Source: Methanobacterium sp.
GTDB lineage: Archaea; Methanobacteriota; Methanobacteria; Methanobacteriales; Methanobacteriaceae
NCBI GenBank assembly: GCA_018263005.1
Contig: JADFDH010000002.1
Span: 186,001 to 250,000, forward strand
DNA: 64,000 nucleotides
Reading direction: 5' to 3'
In this document: positions 40,378-50,632 of the stretch, in pieces
Numbering within the stretch: the first letter of the stretch is position 1
How the letters are laid out: each line of letters starts with the position of its first letter
Notes under the pieces: model-generated
What the model was told of the DNA's origin: nothing
What the model saw: the letters and a program-made list of their open reading frames with translations, nothing else
Databases searched by the model: none
Position numbers and translations under genes: made by a program

Positions 40378-43300
40378 ATGCCGATAAAGGAGGCTCCACG
40401 CTCATACAATCACCAGGAATTAGAAGAAAAAATCCAAAAATTCTGGAAAGTACACCAGATATATGAAAAAACCAAGGAAATAAGAAATTCCAATCCTAAA
40501 TATTCATTTTTAGACGGCCCACCTTATTGTAGTGGCCGTATACATCTGGGAACTGCTTGGAACAAGGTCATAAAGGATACATTTCTCAGATTTAAGAGCA
40601 TGTCCGGTTTTAATGTTCGTAGACAGGCCGGTTGGGATACCCATGGACTGCCCATTGAACATAAAGTAGAAGGAATAATGGGATTAAAGAGTAAAAAGGA
40701 AATTGAAGAAAGAATAGGGATAGACAATTTCGTGAAGAAATGCCGGGAGTTCGCTGTACTAAACAAGTCCCTTATGACTGAACAATTCGAGTTACTGGGT
40801 GTTTGGATGGATTGGGATGATCCCTATGTCACCTTCGATACTGGCTATATGGAGTCCTGCTGGTGGACCCTGAAAAAAGCTCATGAGAAGGATTTGCTGG
40901 TGAATGATCTTCGAGTTATAACCTGGTGCCCCCGTTGCGAGACAGCCCTGGCCCTGGCCGAAATAGATTATGAAAACAAAGAAGACCCTTCCATTTATGT
41001 GAAATTTCCTATTAAAACAGCTGAAGGAAATCACCACATATTAGTATGGACCACCACCCCATGGACCCTTCCAGCAAATATGGCAGTGTGCGTCCATCCA
41101 GATTATGACTATGCCTATGTTGATGTAGGTGATGAAATCCTTATTATGGCACATGCATTAGTTGAATCCTTGATGGAACAATTACTTCCTGAAGAAAAAT
41201 ATCAAATTGTTAAAGTGGTTAAAGGCTCCAAATTGGAAGGTATGACCTACCACCACCCCCTTATGGAGGAAATACCCATTCAGAGAGAGTTTGAGCACAT
41301 GATACTCCCCGGAGAACACGTTACTCTTACTGAAGGTACGGGTTGTGTGCATACGGCCCCAGGCCATGGGCCTGATGACTTTGAAATGGGTAAAAAATAT
41401 GGTTTAAGCATATTCTGCCCTGTTGATGAGGCGGGATTGTTTAAAGAAGAAGCAGGTAAATATAAAGGAGAATTTGTTAAAGATGCTGATCCACATATCA
41501 TTGAAGATCTCAAGTTACATGGGTTTCTTGTAAATTCCGGAATTATTAGTCATCGTTATGGTTTCTGCTGGAGATGCAAAACCCCAATAATATATCTGGC
41601 CACTGAACAGTGGTTTTTGAAGATTACGGCAATAAAAGACCAGATGCTAGATCAACTAGACCAGGTCCAATGGATCCCTTCCTGGGCAGGTGAAAGTCGT
41701 TTTAGAAACTGGGTAGAAAACGCACGTGACTGGACCATTTCACGACAGAGATATTGGGGCATACCTATTCCCATCTGGATATGTTCAGATTGTGGAGAAA
41801 TAAAAGTGGTTGGCTCGATAGCTGAGTTAAAAGAAACCGCATCTGAAGGCAAACTTACCGGAGATTTTATTCATCGTCCCTATGTTGATGAAATCCATAT
41901 GAAGTGCTCCTGTGGGGGCGTTATGAATAGAACACCAGATGTTCTGGACGTATGGATAGATTCAGGGGTGGCAGGATGGGCTGCTCTCCATTATCCCAGA
42001 GAAACAGAAGAATTCGAAGAATGGTATCCTTATGATTTTATTACTGAGGGACATGACCAGACAAGAGGATGGTTCTACTCCCAACTGGGCTGTGGAGTGA
42101 TATCTCTTGACAGCACACCCTATAGGAAAGTCCTGATGCATGGGTTCACCCTAGACGAAGATGGTAAAAAAATGAGCAAATCACTGGGAAATGTGGTAGA
42201 GCCGGATGAAGTCATTAGGAAATATGGGGCAGATGTACTTAGATTCTACTTGCTTTGGGGAAATAAACCATGGGAAGATCTGAAATTTAATTGGGATGAA
42301 GTAAAAACAGTTAATAAAATGTTCAACATACTATGGAACGTTTACGTCTTTAGTACCACTTACATGTCCATTGATAATTTTAACCCCACATTATATGTGG
42401 AGGATGATCTGAACATTCGAGATGAGGACCGCTGGATATTATCCAGAATTAATACTGTTGCGGGGGAGGTAAACCAAGCTCTTGAATCCCTTCATTTACA
42501 CAAGGCTACCCGTAGTATCAACCATTTCGTCCTGGAAGATCTAAGTCGTTGGTATGTGAGGTTAATCCGTGGCCGAACCTGGATAGAAAAGGATGACCCG
42601 GATAAATTAGGTGCCTATTATACTCTTTATCAGGTTATTAAAAAACTTATAATGTTAATGTGCCCCATAGCACCCCATATTACTGAAGAAATCTACCAAA
42701 ACTTGGTTAAAGGCGTAGAAAATGATGCTCCAAACAGCATCCATATGCAGAACTGGCAATGGGATGAAAGGTACATCCAAGAAGATTTAGAGCAGGATAT
42801 GGATGTAGTGCGGGATATTATTGAGGCCTGTGCACGGGCCAGAGATATTGCACGTTATAAACTAAGATGGCCCGTTAAAGAATTAGTTATTGTCTCTGAA
42901 GATATCAAAGTTCTAAAAGCCGCCCGTAATCTTAATCATATAATCTTAGAGCAGGCCAACACCAAAGAACTTATATCATCAAATGATTTTGAAAACCTTA
43001 AGATAAATGCCAAACCTAATCTAAAAACTTTAGGACCAAAACTAAGGGGCGATGTTCCCCGAGTAGCAGCCAGATTGGCTGATGTTGATGGGGCGGAAAT
43101 TGTCAGGTTACTGGAGTTAGAAGGGAATTATGAAGTTGAAATAGATGATAAAACTATAGAACTTTCCTCTAAAGATATCATATTCGAAACAGAGCTTCCT
43201 GAAAATATAGTCACCGCAGAATTCGAACATGGAAGTGTTTTTGTAGACACAGAACTTACCAAAGAGATATTATCCGAATCCATGGCTCGAGAGCTTATAA

Positions 43301-43524
43301 GAAGAATACAAGACATGAGAAAAGATCTTGATTTAGATGTGGAAGCCAATATCCAGGTTTTCATAGACTGCAGCTCACAATTCCGTGAGCTTATAAAATC
43401 ATTCCTTGGATTTATTTCACACGAAGTTAGGGCTCAAAAATTTGTATTCAGCCCCCATGAAGGCGATTATACTAAAAAATGGAATATTGAAGAGGAAGAA
43501 GTTATAATAACCATGACAAAATGA
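40378..43524 (+). CDS. ileS: Isoleucyl-tRNA synthetase
   Basis: 1048-aa class I synthetase of the archaeal/eukaryotic type. The HIGH motif is HLGT (56-59) within GPPYCSGRIHLGTAWNK, the KMSKS motif is at ~597-601 (KKMSKSLGN), and the CP1 editing domain contains WTTTPWTLPANMAV and the TGCVHTAPGHG signature. Zinc-binding Cys appear in CPRCE, CSDCG and CSCGG. The C-terminal region is the longer archaeal anticodon-binding arrangement. Full length; no defects. Confidence 0.98.
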   Translation: MPIKEAPRSYNHQELEEKIQKFWKVHQIYEKTKEIRNSNPKYSFLDGPPYCSGRIHLGTAWNKVIKDTFLRFKSMSGFNVRRQAGWDTHGLPIEHKVEGIMGLKSKKEIEERIGIDNFVKKCREFAVLNKSLMTEQFELLGVWMDWDDPYVTFDTGYMESCWWTLKKAHEKDLLVNDLRVITWCPRCETALALAEIDYENKEDPSIYVKFPIKTAEGNHHILVWTTTPWTLPANMAVCVHPDYDYAYVDVGDEILIMAHALVESLMEQLLPEEKYQIVKVVKGSKLEGMTYHHPLMEEIPIQREFEHMILPGEHVTLTEGTGCVHTAPGHGPDDFEMGKKYGLSIFCPVDEAGLFKEEAGKYKGEFVKDADPHIIEDLKLHGFLVNSGIISHRYGFCWRCKTPIIYLATEQWFLKITAIKDQMLDQLDQVQWIPSWAGESRFRNWVENARDWTISRQRYWGIPIPIWICSDCGEIKVVGSIAELKETASEGKLTGDFIHRPYVDEIHMKCSCGGVMNRTPDVLDVWIDSGVAGWAALHYPRETEEFEEWYPYDFITEGHDQTRGWFYSQLGCGVISLDSTPYRKVLMHGFTLDEDGKKMSKSLGNVVEPDEVIRKYGADVLRFYLLWGNKPWEDLKFNWDEVKTVNKMFNILWNVYVFSTTYMSIDNFNPTLYVEDDLNIRDEDRWILSRINTVAGEVNQALESLHLHKATRSINHFVLEDLSRWYVRLIRGRTWIEKDDPDKLGAYYTLYQVIKKLIMLMCPIAPHITEEIYQNLVKGVENDAPNSIHMQNWQWDERYIQEDLEQDMDVVRDIIEACARARDIARYKLRWPVKELVIVSEDIKVLKAARNLNHIILEQANTKELISSNDFENLKINAKPNLKTLGPKLRGDVPRVAARLADVDGAEIVRLLELEGNYEVEIDDKTIELSSKDIIFETELPENIVTAEFEHGSVFVDTELTKEILSESMARELIRRIQDMRKDLDLDVEANIQVFIDCSSQFRELIKSFLGFISHEVRAQKFVFSPHEGDYTKKWNIEEEEVIITMTK

Positions 43525-43587
43525 ATATGTAAGTTTTATTAAATGAAATAAATCCATATGAATTAAACTCTAGAGGGTGTGTTATTC

Positions 43588-45792
43588 ATGGCTTTAACCG
43601 ATGCAGAATTAGAATTTGTTAGAAAAGAATTAGGAAGGGAACCTAACCAATTAGAATATGGTATGCTGGAGATAATGTTCTCAGAACATTGCTCCTATAA
43701 AAGTAGCCGACCAATACTTAAATTGTTTCCCACCGATGGTGAAAAAGTCATATTAGGTCCTGGTGATGATGCAGGAATTGTAGAACTCACAGAAAACCTA
43801 GCGCTGGTAATAGGGATGGAGAGCCATAACCATCCATCTGCAATAGAACCATATGGTGGTGCAGGAACAGGTATAGGTGGAATTATTAGGGACATAATAT
43901 CCATGGGCGCCATGCCTGTTGTTCTACTTGATTCTCTTCGTTTTGGTCATTTAGAAGATGAAAGATCCCGTTATTTATTCGAATATGTGGTTAAAGGAAT
44001 ATCAGACTACGGAAACCGGGTGGGAATACCCACAGTGGGTGGAGAAGTGGAATTTGATGATAATTTCCAGTTCAACCCCCTAGTAAATGTAGTCTGCGCT
44101 GGTATTGTGGAAAAAAATAATATCGTCCGGGGAATAGCACCTAATGTAGGAGATTTATTCGTTTTAATGGGTGGTCGCACTGGTAGAGATGGAATACATG
44201 GAGTTACCTTTGCCTCCAGAGAACTTATAACCTCTTCAGAGATTGAGGACAGGCCAGCCGTGCAGATAGGAGATCCATTCACTAAAAAACAAGTTTTAGA
44301 GGCTTGTCTGGAAGCACTGGAAAAAATCAATGTTCAGGGATTGAAAGATCTGGGCGGGGGTGGATTGACCTGCTGTATTTCTGAGATGTCCGCTAAAGGA
44401 GGAAACGGAGGAAGGGTTAAACTGGAAAAGATACCCCTTAGAGAGGAGGGAATGACACCATATGAGATCATGTTATCTGAATCTCAGGAAAGAATGGTTT
44501 TCGTGATACATCCCCAGGATCGAGTTGAATTAATGGAGATATTTGAAAAATTTGAACTTCCAGCCGCTGTTATTGGTGAAGTCACTGATACGGGAAATCT
44601 GATGATAACCCAGGGAAACGAGGTCATTGCAGATATTCCAACAGAACTCTTATCAGATCCACCAGTTATTGAAAGAGAATGTTTAGTGGAACAATATGTT
44701 AAAGAAGGAGATTTTAAAAGACCCATTTCACGTTCTGATGAACAATTAAAATCTAAAGCAGAATTTAATGATCTTGATTTAAATGATATATTGTTAAATC
44801 TTCTATCTTCCCAGAATATCGCCAGTAAAGAGTGGGTTTATCGACAGTATGACCATGAAGTTCAGATTGGAACCATAATTAAACCTGGCGAAGATGCCGC
44901 AGTTATAAGAGTGGATGATGAAACAGCTTTCGCTATAACCTCTGATTGTAACAGCTCCCATACTAAACTCAACCCATACCATGGAGGGTCAGGATCTGTC
45001 TGTGAAGCCATTAGAAACGTTGTATCCGTAGGTGCAGAGCCTTTATGCATTGTTGACTGCCTAAACTTCGGAAATCCGGAAAAACCTGAAGTTTTCGGCC
45101 AATTTAAAGAATGTGTGCAGGGAATGGCTGATGTGGCCAATCGTTTCCAAACCCCGGTTATAAGTGGTAACGTTAGTTTCTACAATGAAACAGAGGGAGT
45201 AACTGTTAATCCTTCCCCAGTGGTTAGTGTTGCAGGATTAGTTAAAATTAAGGATATTAAAACTTCCGGTTTTAAAAATAAAGGAGATAAAATAATCATC
45301 ATAGGGAAAACTTACTCTGAATTGGGCGGTTCAGAGTATCAAAAATTATTGCAGGGAAATATTAAAGATCAACCCCCAAAAGTAAGAATTGATGATGAAT
45401 ACGATGTTACTATGGCAGTTTTAGATCTAATCAAGAATGACTCAGATAATAATATAACTGCAGTCCATGATTGTTCTACCGGCGGTTTAGGAGTAGCAAT
45501 TTCTGAGATGGTAATATCCGAGGGTTTGGGGGCAGTTATTGATATTTCTGAAGTTCCAACTGAAGAAAGTATGGAAGATTTCGAAACAGTATTTTCAGAA
45601 TCTCACGGCCGTTTTATAGTTAGCGTTAAGGATGAGGCTTTAAATGAAGTTCTAGATAAATTAAATGTTTCATCAGCAGTTATAGGGACTGTAGGTGGTG
45701 ATTTTTTAATTATAAATGGAACTTCTATAAATATTCCTGTTTCAAAACTGAATAATTCATATAAAGGTGTTATAGAGAAGTTTATGGCCTGA
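43588..45792 (+). CDS. purL: Phosphoribosylformylglycinamidine synthase subunit PurL (small type)
   Basis: Large subunit of FGAM synthase in purine synthesis, working with PurQ and PurS. 734 aa from ATG 43588 (GAGGGTG upstream); an in-frame GTG at 43579 is unlikely. Duplicated PurM-like halves: SEHCSYKSSRP, GDDAGIVE, GMESHNHPSAIEP(YGGAGTGIGG), then the second half with PGEDAAVIR and HDCSTGGLG. It is the small type lacking the fused glutaminase domain. The polyprenol-kinase-like gene starts 4 bp after its stop. Confidence 0.97.
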   Translation: MALTDAELEFVRKELGREPNQLEYGMLEIMFSEHCSYKSSRPILKLFPTDGEKVILGPGDDAGIVELTENLALVIGMESHNHPSAIEPYGGAGTGIGGIIRDIISMGAMPVVLLDSLRFGHLEDERSRYLFEYVVKGISDYGNRVGIPTVGGEVEFDDNFQFNPLVNVVCAGIVEKNNIVRGIAPNVGDLFVLMGGRTGRDGIHGVTFASRELITSSEIEDRPAVQIGDPFTKKQVLEACLEALEKINVQGLKDLGGGGLTCCISEMSAKGGNGGRVKLEKIPLREEGMTPYEIMLSESQERMVFVIHPQDRVELMEIFEKFELPAAVIGEVTDTGNLMITQGNEVIADIPTELLSDPPVIERECLVEQYVKEGDFKRPISRSDEQLKSKAEFNDLDLNDILLNLLSSQNIASKEWVYRQYDHEVQIGTIIKPGEDAAVIRVDDETAFAITSDCNSSHTKLNPYHGGSGSVCEAIRNVVSVGAEPLCIVDCLNFGNPEKPEVFGQFKECVQGMADVANRFQTPVISGNVSFYNETEGVTVNPSPVVSVAGLVKIKDIKTSGFKNKGDKIIIIGKTYSELGGSEYQKLLQGNIKDQPPKVRIDDEYDVTMAVLDLIKNDSDNNITAVHDCSTGGLGVAISEMVISEGLGAVIDISEVPTEESMEDFETVFSESHGRFIVSVKDEALNEVLDKLNVSSAVIGTVGGDFLIINGTSINIPVSKLNNSYKGVIEKFMA

Positions 45793-45796
45793 TGAA

Positions 45797-46357
45797 ATGA
45801 AAAAAGAACTATTAAGGCAGTTAATTCATGCATCAGGCGTCTTCATAGTGGTTTTGAGTTATTTACTAAAACCTGATGTCCTTATACTTATCTCCATAGC
45901 ATTACTGGTTTTAATTATTATTCTTTTTCAGATCCACAAAAAACACCATATATTCTTTTTTTCCTATATATTCAGACGTTGCACTCGGCAAGAGGATGAA
46001 AGAGGTTTTATTTATTTTTTTATAGGCATAATAATCACACTTATAATATTCCAATTCAACATGCCTATAGCCAATGCCGCAATACTGATTTTAGTATTCG
46101 GAGATTCCACCTCCACCATAATAGGTAAAAAGTGGGGAAAGCATAAAATTCCATTTCAAAATGAAAAAACTCTGGAAGGAAGCTTAGCATTCTTCATGAT
46201 GGGTTTGTTGGTGGCCCTAACCCAGGTACCCCTCACAACTGCGTTTTTAGGAGTCATTTTCGGTGCTTTAACAGAAGCATACAGTCCAATAGATGATAAT
46301 ATTACCATTCCGTTAATATGTGCCTCGGTGATGAGTTTTAGTTTCTATCTAATCTGA
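45797..46357 (+). CDS. Dolichol/polyprenol kinase-like CTP-dependent membrane enzyme
   Basis: 186-aa integral membrane protein with ~5-6 predicted helices. The motif LVFGDSTSTIIGKKWGKHKIP (split; GDSTSTIIGKK near 110-120) followed by EKTLEGSLAFF is the active-site pattern of CTP-dependent polyprenol, phytol and diacylglycerol kinases (SEC59-like), with the conserved charged GD and KTLEGS parts. It may phosphorylate geranylgeraniol or dolichol for archaeal lipids or glycans. Starts 4 bp after purL, so cotranscribed, although no functional link is obvious. Confidence 0.82.
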   Translation: MKKELLRQLIHASGVFIVVLSYLLKPDVLILISIALLVLIIILFQIHKKHHIFFFSYIFRRCTRQEDERGFIYFFIGIIITLIIFQFNMPIANAAILILVFGDSTSTIIGKKWGKHKIPFQNEKTLEGSLAFFMMGLLVALTQVPLTTAFLGVIFGALTEAYSPIDDNITIPLICASVMSFSFYLI

Positions 46358-46406
46358 AATATGGTATTCAGAGCAGCTTTTTATAAAAAATAACTTGTAT
46401 AAATGA

Positions 46407-47540
46407 TTAAAGTCTTATTGCCCGTTCATGACGGAAATATCTCACTGATAAGAAGAATATTATTGCGGATATCAGTATTGTAGGTAGGGCATACAATAGC
46501 AACTCATTTTCGACTATAGGGGTGGAAGATATTTTCACCATCAGGACTGTAGGGATGAAATTGAAGATGGTCTCAAAATAGGGTGCATTAATAAAAAGGG
46601 GTACGAATAAAATGAACGTGGCAAATACCAGGGCTAGTGTAATTGCTGAATTAGCCTCTTTAGTACTATCCACCAGCATGGATATAATGATTCCCACACC
46701 TATGAATCCTAAACCCACGAATAACAGTATTAAAAATAGTATGAGTGGATTGAAAATGGGCACCTTCAAAAAGTCCAATAGTAAAATCCAGGCCAAGCTC
46801 TGTAACATAGAAAAACTAAGAATAGGAATAGTTTTACCTAATATTACCATCGAACTAGTTAATGGGGCCATGAGAAGTACTTCAAATGTTTTTCTCTCCC
46901 TCTCACCTACTATACTATCCGTTACAATATTACTGGCCATAAAAAAGGGCAGTAACAATATGAAGGGAACAATAAACCCATACATCAATTCCACAAAATA
47001 AGAGCTATCCAGAGCAATCTGAGCTTTTTTATCCTGATTAATATCTGTTTCAGATAATACTACTGGTTTTTGAATAATATCAATTGTAGATTGGTTTAAT
47101 CCTGCGGATTCCAGTTTTTTAGCCTGTTTATATTTACCTATGGCGTCGTTTATTTTTTGTGATGCTACAGGATAAAATACATTAGAATTATCCAATAAAA
47201 CCGTTATATCACCCTGAGGTGAACTTCCCACAACAGCTACCAGTCCCTTGCCTAGGTATTTAGTTGCTTCTTCTGTAGTATTATAGTAAATTATGGTGAA
47301 TTTCTGTTCCTGCAGATAGTCTGCCATACTTGATTTATTTATCTGTGAATCTACCCCTACTTTAAGATTTGAAGTAATTCCATATGAGTCCAATAGGGCT
47401 GGATCAGTGGCTATTGAAGTGACAACAGCCAGTCCAAAAGCACCTAAGATAATGAATACTTGAACGAATACTACCAATAGATATATTTTATTGGTAAGGA
47501 TGTCCTGGGCCTCTTTTCTTGAAAGAGCGATTACTTTCAT
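46407..47540 (-). CDS. ABC-2 type transporter permease
   Basis: 377-aa permease: one N-terminal helix (~18-40), a ~150-residue extracytoplasmic segment, then five or six C-terminal helices starting at PFILLLPFFMASNIVTDSIVGERERKTFEVLLMAPLTSS, the ABC2 signature split around ~210-245. Its start overlaps the end of the ATPase gene by 4 bp, so the ATPase is the natural partner. Such exporters move lipids, peptides or drugs; the substrate is unknown. Last of a five-gene minus-strand cluster. Confidence 0.88.
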   Translation of the reverse strand: MKVIALSRKEAQDILTNKIYLLVVFVQVFIILGAFGLAVVTSIATDPALLDSYGITSNLKVGVDSQINKSSMADYLQEQKFTIIYYNTTEEATKYLGKGLVAVVGSSPQGDITVLLDNSNVFYPVASQKINDAIGKYKQAKKLESAGLNQSTIDIIQKPVVLSETDINQDKKAQIALDSSYFVELMYGFIVPFILLLPFFMASNIVTDSIVGERERKTFEVLLMAPLTSSMVILGKTIPILSFSMLQSLAWILLLDFLKVPIFNPLILFLILLFVGLGFIGVGIIISMLVDSTKEANSAITLALVFATFILFVPLFINAPYFETIFNFIPTVLMVKISSTPIVENELLLYALPTILISAIIFFLSVRYFRHERAIRL

Positions 47541-48235
47541 AGGATATTCCCATCTCTCATTTCTATAATTTTATCTGTAAACTCAGCAGCCAAGGGATTG
47601 TGAGTTACAATAATTATGGTAACTCCTTCTTTATCATTCAATTCTTTTAATATTCCCATGATAATTTCCGCATTTTTAGAGTCCAGTTCACCAGTTGGTT
47701 CATCAGCCAGGATAAGAGAGGGATTATTAACCAGCGCCCGGGCAATGGAAACTCTTTGCTGTTCCCCACCAGACAATTGGCTAGGTAATTTAGCATATTT
47801 CCCTGTGAGTCCCATTTTATCTAAATATCCCTTTGCCTTTTCAGGATCAGGCTCAATCATAGGCAACAGCACGTTTTCCAATGCTGATAGCTGAGGGAAT
47901 AGATTGAAACGTTGAAATACAAATCCTATCTCTTTTCTACGGAATCTTGCCTGCTCTCTCCCGGATAATGTGCTGGTATTTTTACCTTTCATTAAAAAAG
48001 TGCCCTTAGTGGGCATGTCCAGTATGCCTGCAACATGCAATAGTGTAGATTTACCCGACCCCGATGGACCCATAATGGATATAAAGGAGCCTTTTTTGAT
48101 GGATAAGTTCACCCCGGCCAGGGCATTGATTTTTTCATCACCCATCTGGTATATCTTCCACACATCTTTAAATTCCAGTACTTTATTTTCTGATAATGCA
48201 GTAGAAAAATTTATTTTTGAGTCAGAATTATTCAT
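47537..48235 (-). CDS. ABC transporter ATP-binding protein, LolD/MacB type
   Basis: 232 aa from ATG 48235, chosen because GGAGG stands ~10 nt upstream inside the preceding gene (a further in-frame ATG at 48256 has no such site). Walker A GPSGSGKST, signature LSGGEQQRVS, Walker B LILADEPTGELD and switch H in VTHNP; FQRFNLFPQLSALENV is the Q-loop region. The sequence style is that of LolD/MacB ATPases. It overlaps both the MacB-type permease (8 bp) and the ABC-2 permease (4 bp). Confidence 0.93.
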   Translation of the reverse strand: MNNSDSKINFSTALSENKVLEFKDVWKIYQMGDEKINALAGVNLSIKKGSFISIMGPSGSGKSTLLHVAGILDMPTKGTFLMKGKNTSTLSGREQARFRRKEIGFVFQRFNLFPQLSALENVLLPMIEPDPEKAKGYLDKMGLTGKYAKLPSQLSGGEQQRVSIARALVNNPSLILADEPTGELDSKNAEIIMGILKELNDKEGVTIIIVTHNPLAAEFTDKIIEMRDGNIL

Positions 48236-49310
48236 TTCTAAGCGCCTCCACCACATTCAATCGGGAAGCCCTCCAGGCAGGATATAATCCAGCCAAAACA
48301 CTTAGCATTGTTGCCCCCCCTATCACACTTACCACCAGCCATAACGGCAGCATAGCAACCAGTTGTATATCTCCGATTTGTTGGCCGAAAAATATAATGG
48401 CTAATTCCAGCAATATAGCCGCTATAATTAATCCCACCACCGCACCTAGAAAACCTATAAGAGCTGCTTCTAACAAGATACTGCCTAAAACTTCTCTATT
48501 TGTAAACCCAATTGCTTTTAATACTCCTATTTCCCGTGTTCTTTCGGTTACATTGACCAGCATGATGTTTATTATGCTTATCACCCCTACTAAAAGGGCT
48601 ATGCTTGCAATTCCCCCTATGAATAGGGTTAAACCACTCATCATATCATCTATCTGTTTTGATAAATCAGATTTGGTGGATGCTGTGGTACCGTTAATGG
48701 TACTTTCTATCTGATCCTTCACCACTTCTGGATCTCCACGGGTATTGGCTGTTACGGTTGAAGGTTTGTTATTATTCATGGGTAAAGCCTTATCCGCATC
48801 TAAGATAACCACCCCCATTCCCATGGATCCTTCACTGAAAGTTCCAGTCACCATCATTTCCTGGTCTTTAATGGTTATTTTGCTCCCAATCTTATAACCA
48901 CTGTCTTCCAATGTTTTACTAACTACCACACCCTTAGTTCCATTAATTTTTATTTGACTCCAATCACTGGTTCCCACTATATAAATTTGTGTTCCGTTAA
49001 ATTCGGTGAAGAATTCAACATCTTCTTTGATGTTGTAAAGTTGGGACATGTTTTTTATCTTATCTACAGCTTCTGTTTCTAAAAAAGAACTACCAGGACT
49101 GGCCATGATGGTTCCTCCTCCAGAACTGTTCATGATGATGACATCTCCCATCATTTTACCCGTTGATTCCTTCATGTAAGAAGTCATTCCAGTGGTTAGT
49201 CCTACCAGTACTACCAGGGCAGTTACCCCTATAACAACCCCTAACATGGTTAATATACTTCTAAGCTTTCTTCTTCTTAGATTTTTTAAAGATAAACTGT
49301 AAATTCCCAA
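48228..49310 (-). CDS. FtsX/MacB-like ABC transporter permease
   Basis: 360 aa with the MacB/FtsX topology: N-terminal cytoplasmic SLKNLRRRKLRSILTMLGVVIG, one helix (~18-45), an extracytoplasmic MacB periplasmic-core domain (~45-235), then three helices at the C-terminus with EIGVLKAIGFTNREVLGSILLEAALIG in between. Such proteins form mechanotransmission exporters with a LolD-type ATPase, which here is the next gene (8-bp overlap). Substrate unknown. Confidence 0.92.
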   Translation of the reverse strand: MGIYSLSLKNLRRRKLRSILTMLGVVIGVTALVVLVGLTTGMTSYMKESTGKMMGDVIIMNSSGGGTIMASPGSSFLETEAVDKIKNMSQLYNIKEDVEFFTEFNGTQIYIVGTSDWSQIKINGTKGVVVSKTLEDSGYKIGSKITIKDQEMMVTGTFSEGSMGMGVVILDADKALPMNNNKPSTVTANTRGDPEVVKDQIESTINGTTASTKSDLSKQIDDMMSGLTLFIGGIASIALLVGVISIINIMLVNVTERTREIGVLKAIGFTNREVLGSILLEAALIGFLGAVVGLIIAAILLELAIIFFGQQIGDIQLVAMLPLWLVVSVIGGATMLSVLAGLYPAWRASRLNVVEALRNE

Positions 49311-49405
49311 TTTTTTTAGCCTCCTAAACTGCCTATTTTTTTAGATACCCTTTTGAATGAATTTTAAGTTACAAATATTTTAATCTTCTAAATATTCATG
49401 AAAAT

Positions 49406-50590
49406 TTATGTTCTACGTTTTTTTAGACCGATTAATTCTAAAGATAACCTTATCAAACCCGGTCTGGGTCCGAAAACAACATCATCACGCTGGTAAAGTT
49501 TTATGGAAATCCAGTAGGTTATAGCGCTCATAACTGCAACGAAACCTATTGGGATCAGAAACTGCCATATTGGTATGTTTTCTCCGGATAAGATTCTTAT
49601 AACCATGGTTAATGGTGAAATATTAGATGATATGGATTTATTTGATAAATATACCAGTGCAGGTATCATTAAAATTCCCACTGAAGCCACATAACCGAAT
49701 GTTAAACCAATTCCTGCTTCTTTATAATTTTTTGAATATGCAGCGATTACCACGGTTATTCCTATTACCGGTATTGCAGTGATAAACACGAGTAAATATA
49801 CTATTAATGGATTTATAATCTCAAAACCGGTTGATAAAAGTATTGTCATCCATAAAGCTACCTGAATTGCTATGATTCCTACTACGGCCATGCTTTTTCC
49901 CATGATTATTTCTGTAGTAGAAAGAGGCATAGCCATGAGTATTTCTCCTGTTTTCCTTTCCTTTTCGCCCACCACGCTGTCTATCATCATATTACCAAAC
50001 AAGAATAGTGGTAAAAATAATAGAATTGCTATCATAGCTTTGGTTATTATTTGTAACGGGAGTGATTCACCAGTATTTTGCTGATTAATTGTTTGTGTCA
50101 CATTTTGTGGTGCTAAAGAATCAACCCATGAGCTAGAGATAGTATCTCCCATTAATTTGGTTGTAGAAGTGACTTCATCTTTAATTACGCTTCTTTTTGG
50201 ATCACTAACATCCAGATAGAGTTGAATATTAATGGTTCCTATATTCCTTATTTTATCTATGGAATCCTCGGGAACTAATACAAATCCAGTGGTTTGGCCT
50301 GTTTTTATACGTTCTATAGAATAATTATAACTGTAATTTTTTACTTCAATGATATCTGGATTTATATATTTGGAAAATAGATATCCCTGATCATCCACAT
50401 CTAGGGAGGCGAAACCGGAAAGGGATGGAGTAATAGAAATTCCTTTCTCTGATTCTATATTGGCTGCGAATGTATTGAAGATGAATATCATTAAAAATAA
50501 GACAGATATCTGTAGAAAAAATATGGTGAGAAACTTCTTACTTTTTAGGGTTTCCTTTAACTCCCATTTAGTAATGATAGAGAATCTCAA
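49406..50590 (-). CDS. ABC-2 type transporter permease
   Basis: 394-aa permease of the same architecture as the one at the end of the cluster: N-terminal helix (~22-45), a soluble segment rich in Ser/Ile/Asp, then C-terminal helices beginning near LFLPLFLFGNMMIDSVVGEKERKTGEILMAMPL (split). It is a paralogue of the downstream ABC-2 permease. It lies 42 bp after the 306-aa ATPase gene, its probable partner, and 95 bp before the MacB-type permease gene. Confidence 0.9.
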   Translation of the reverse strand: MRFSIITKWELKETLKSKKFLTIFFLQISVLFLMIFIFNTFAANIESEKGISITPSLSGFASLDVDDQGYLFSKYINPDIIEVKNYSYNYSIERIKTGQTTGFVLVPEDSIDKIRNIGTINIQLYLDVSDPKRSVIKDEVTSTTKLMGDTISSSWVDSLAPQNVTQTINQQNTGESLPLQIITKAMIAILLFLPLFLFGNMMIDSVVGEKERKTGEILMAMPLSTTEIIMGKSMAVVGIIAIQVALWMTILLSTGFEIINPLIVYLLVFITAIPVIGITVVIAAYSKNYKEAGIGLTFGYVASVGILMIPALVYLSNKSISSNISPLTMVIRILSGENIPIWQFLIPIGFVAVMSAITYWISIKLYQRDDVVFGPRPGLIRLSLELIGLKKRRT

Positions 50591-50632
50591 TTTTATTACC
50601 TTTAAACTTTTAATAATAACATTAAGCCCATA

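Noticed and set aside
48217..48714. Plus-strand 165-codon ORF inside the MacB-type permease
   Set aside because: Antisense shadow of a well-supported permease gene with no ribosome-binding site.
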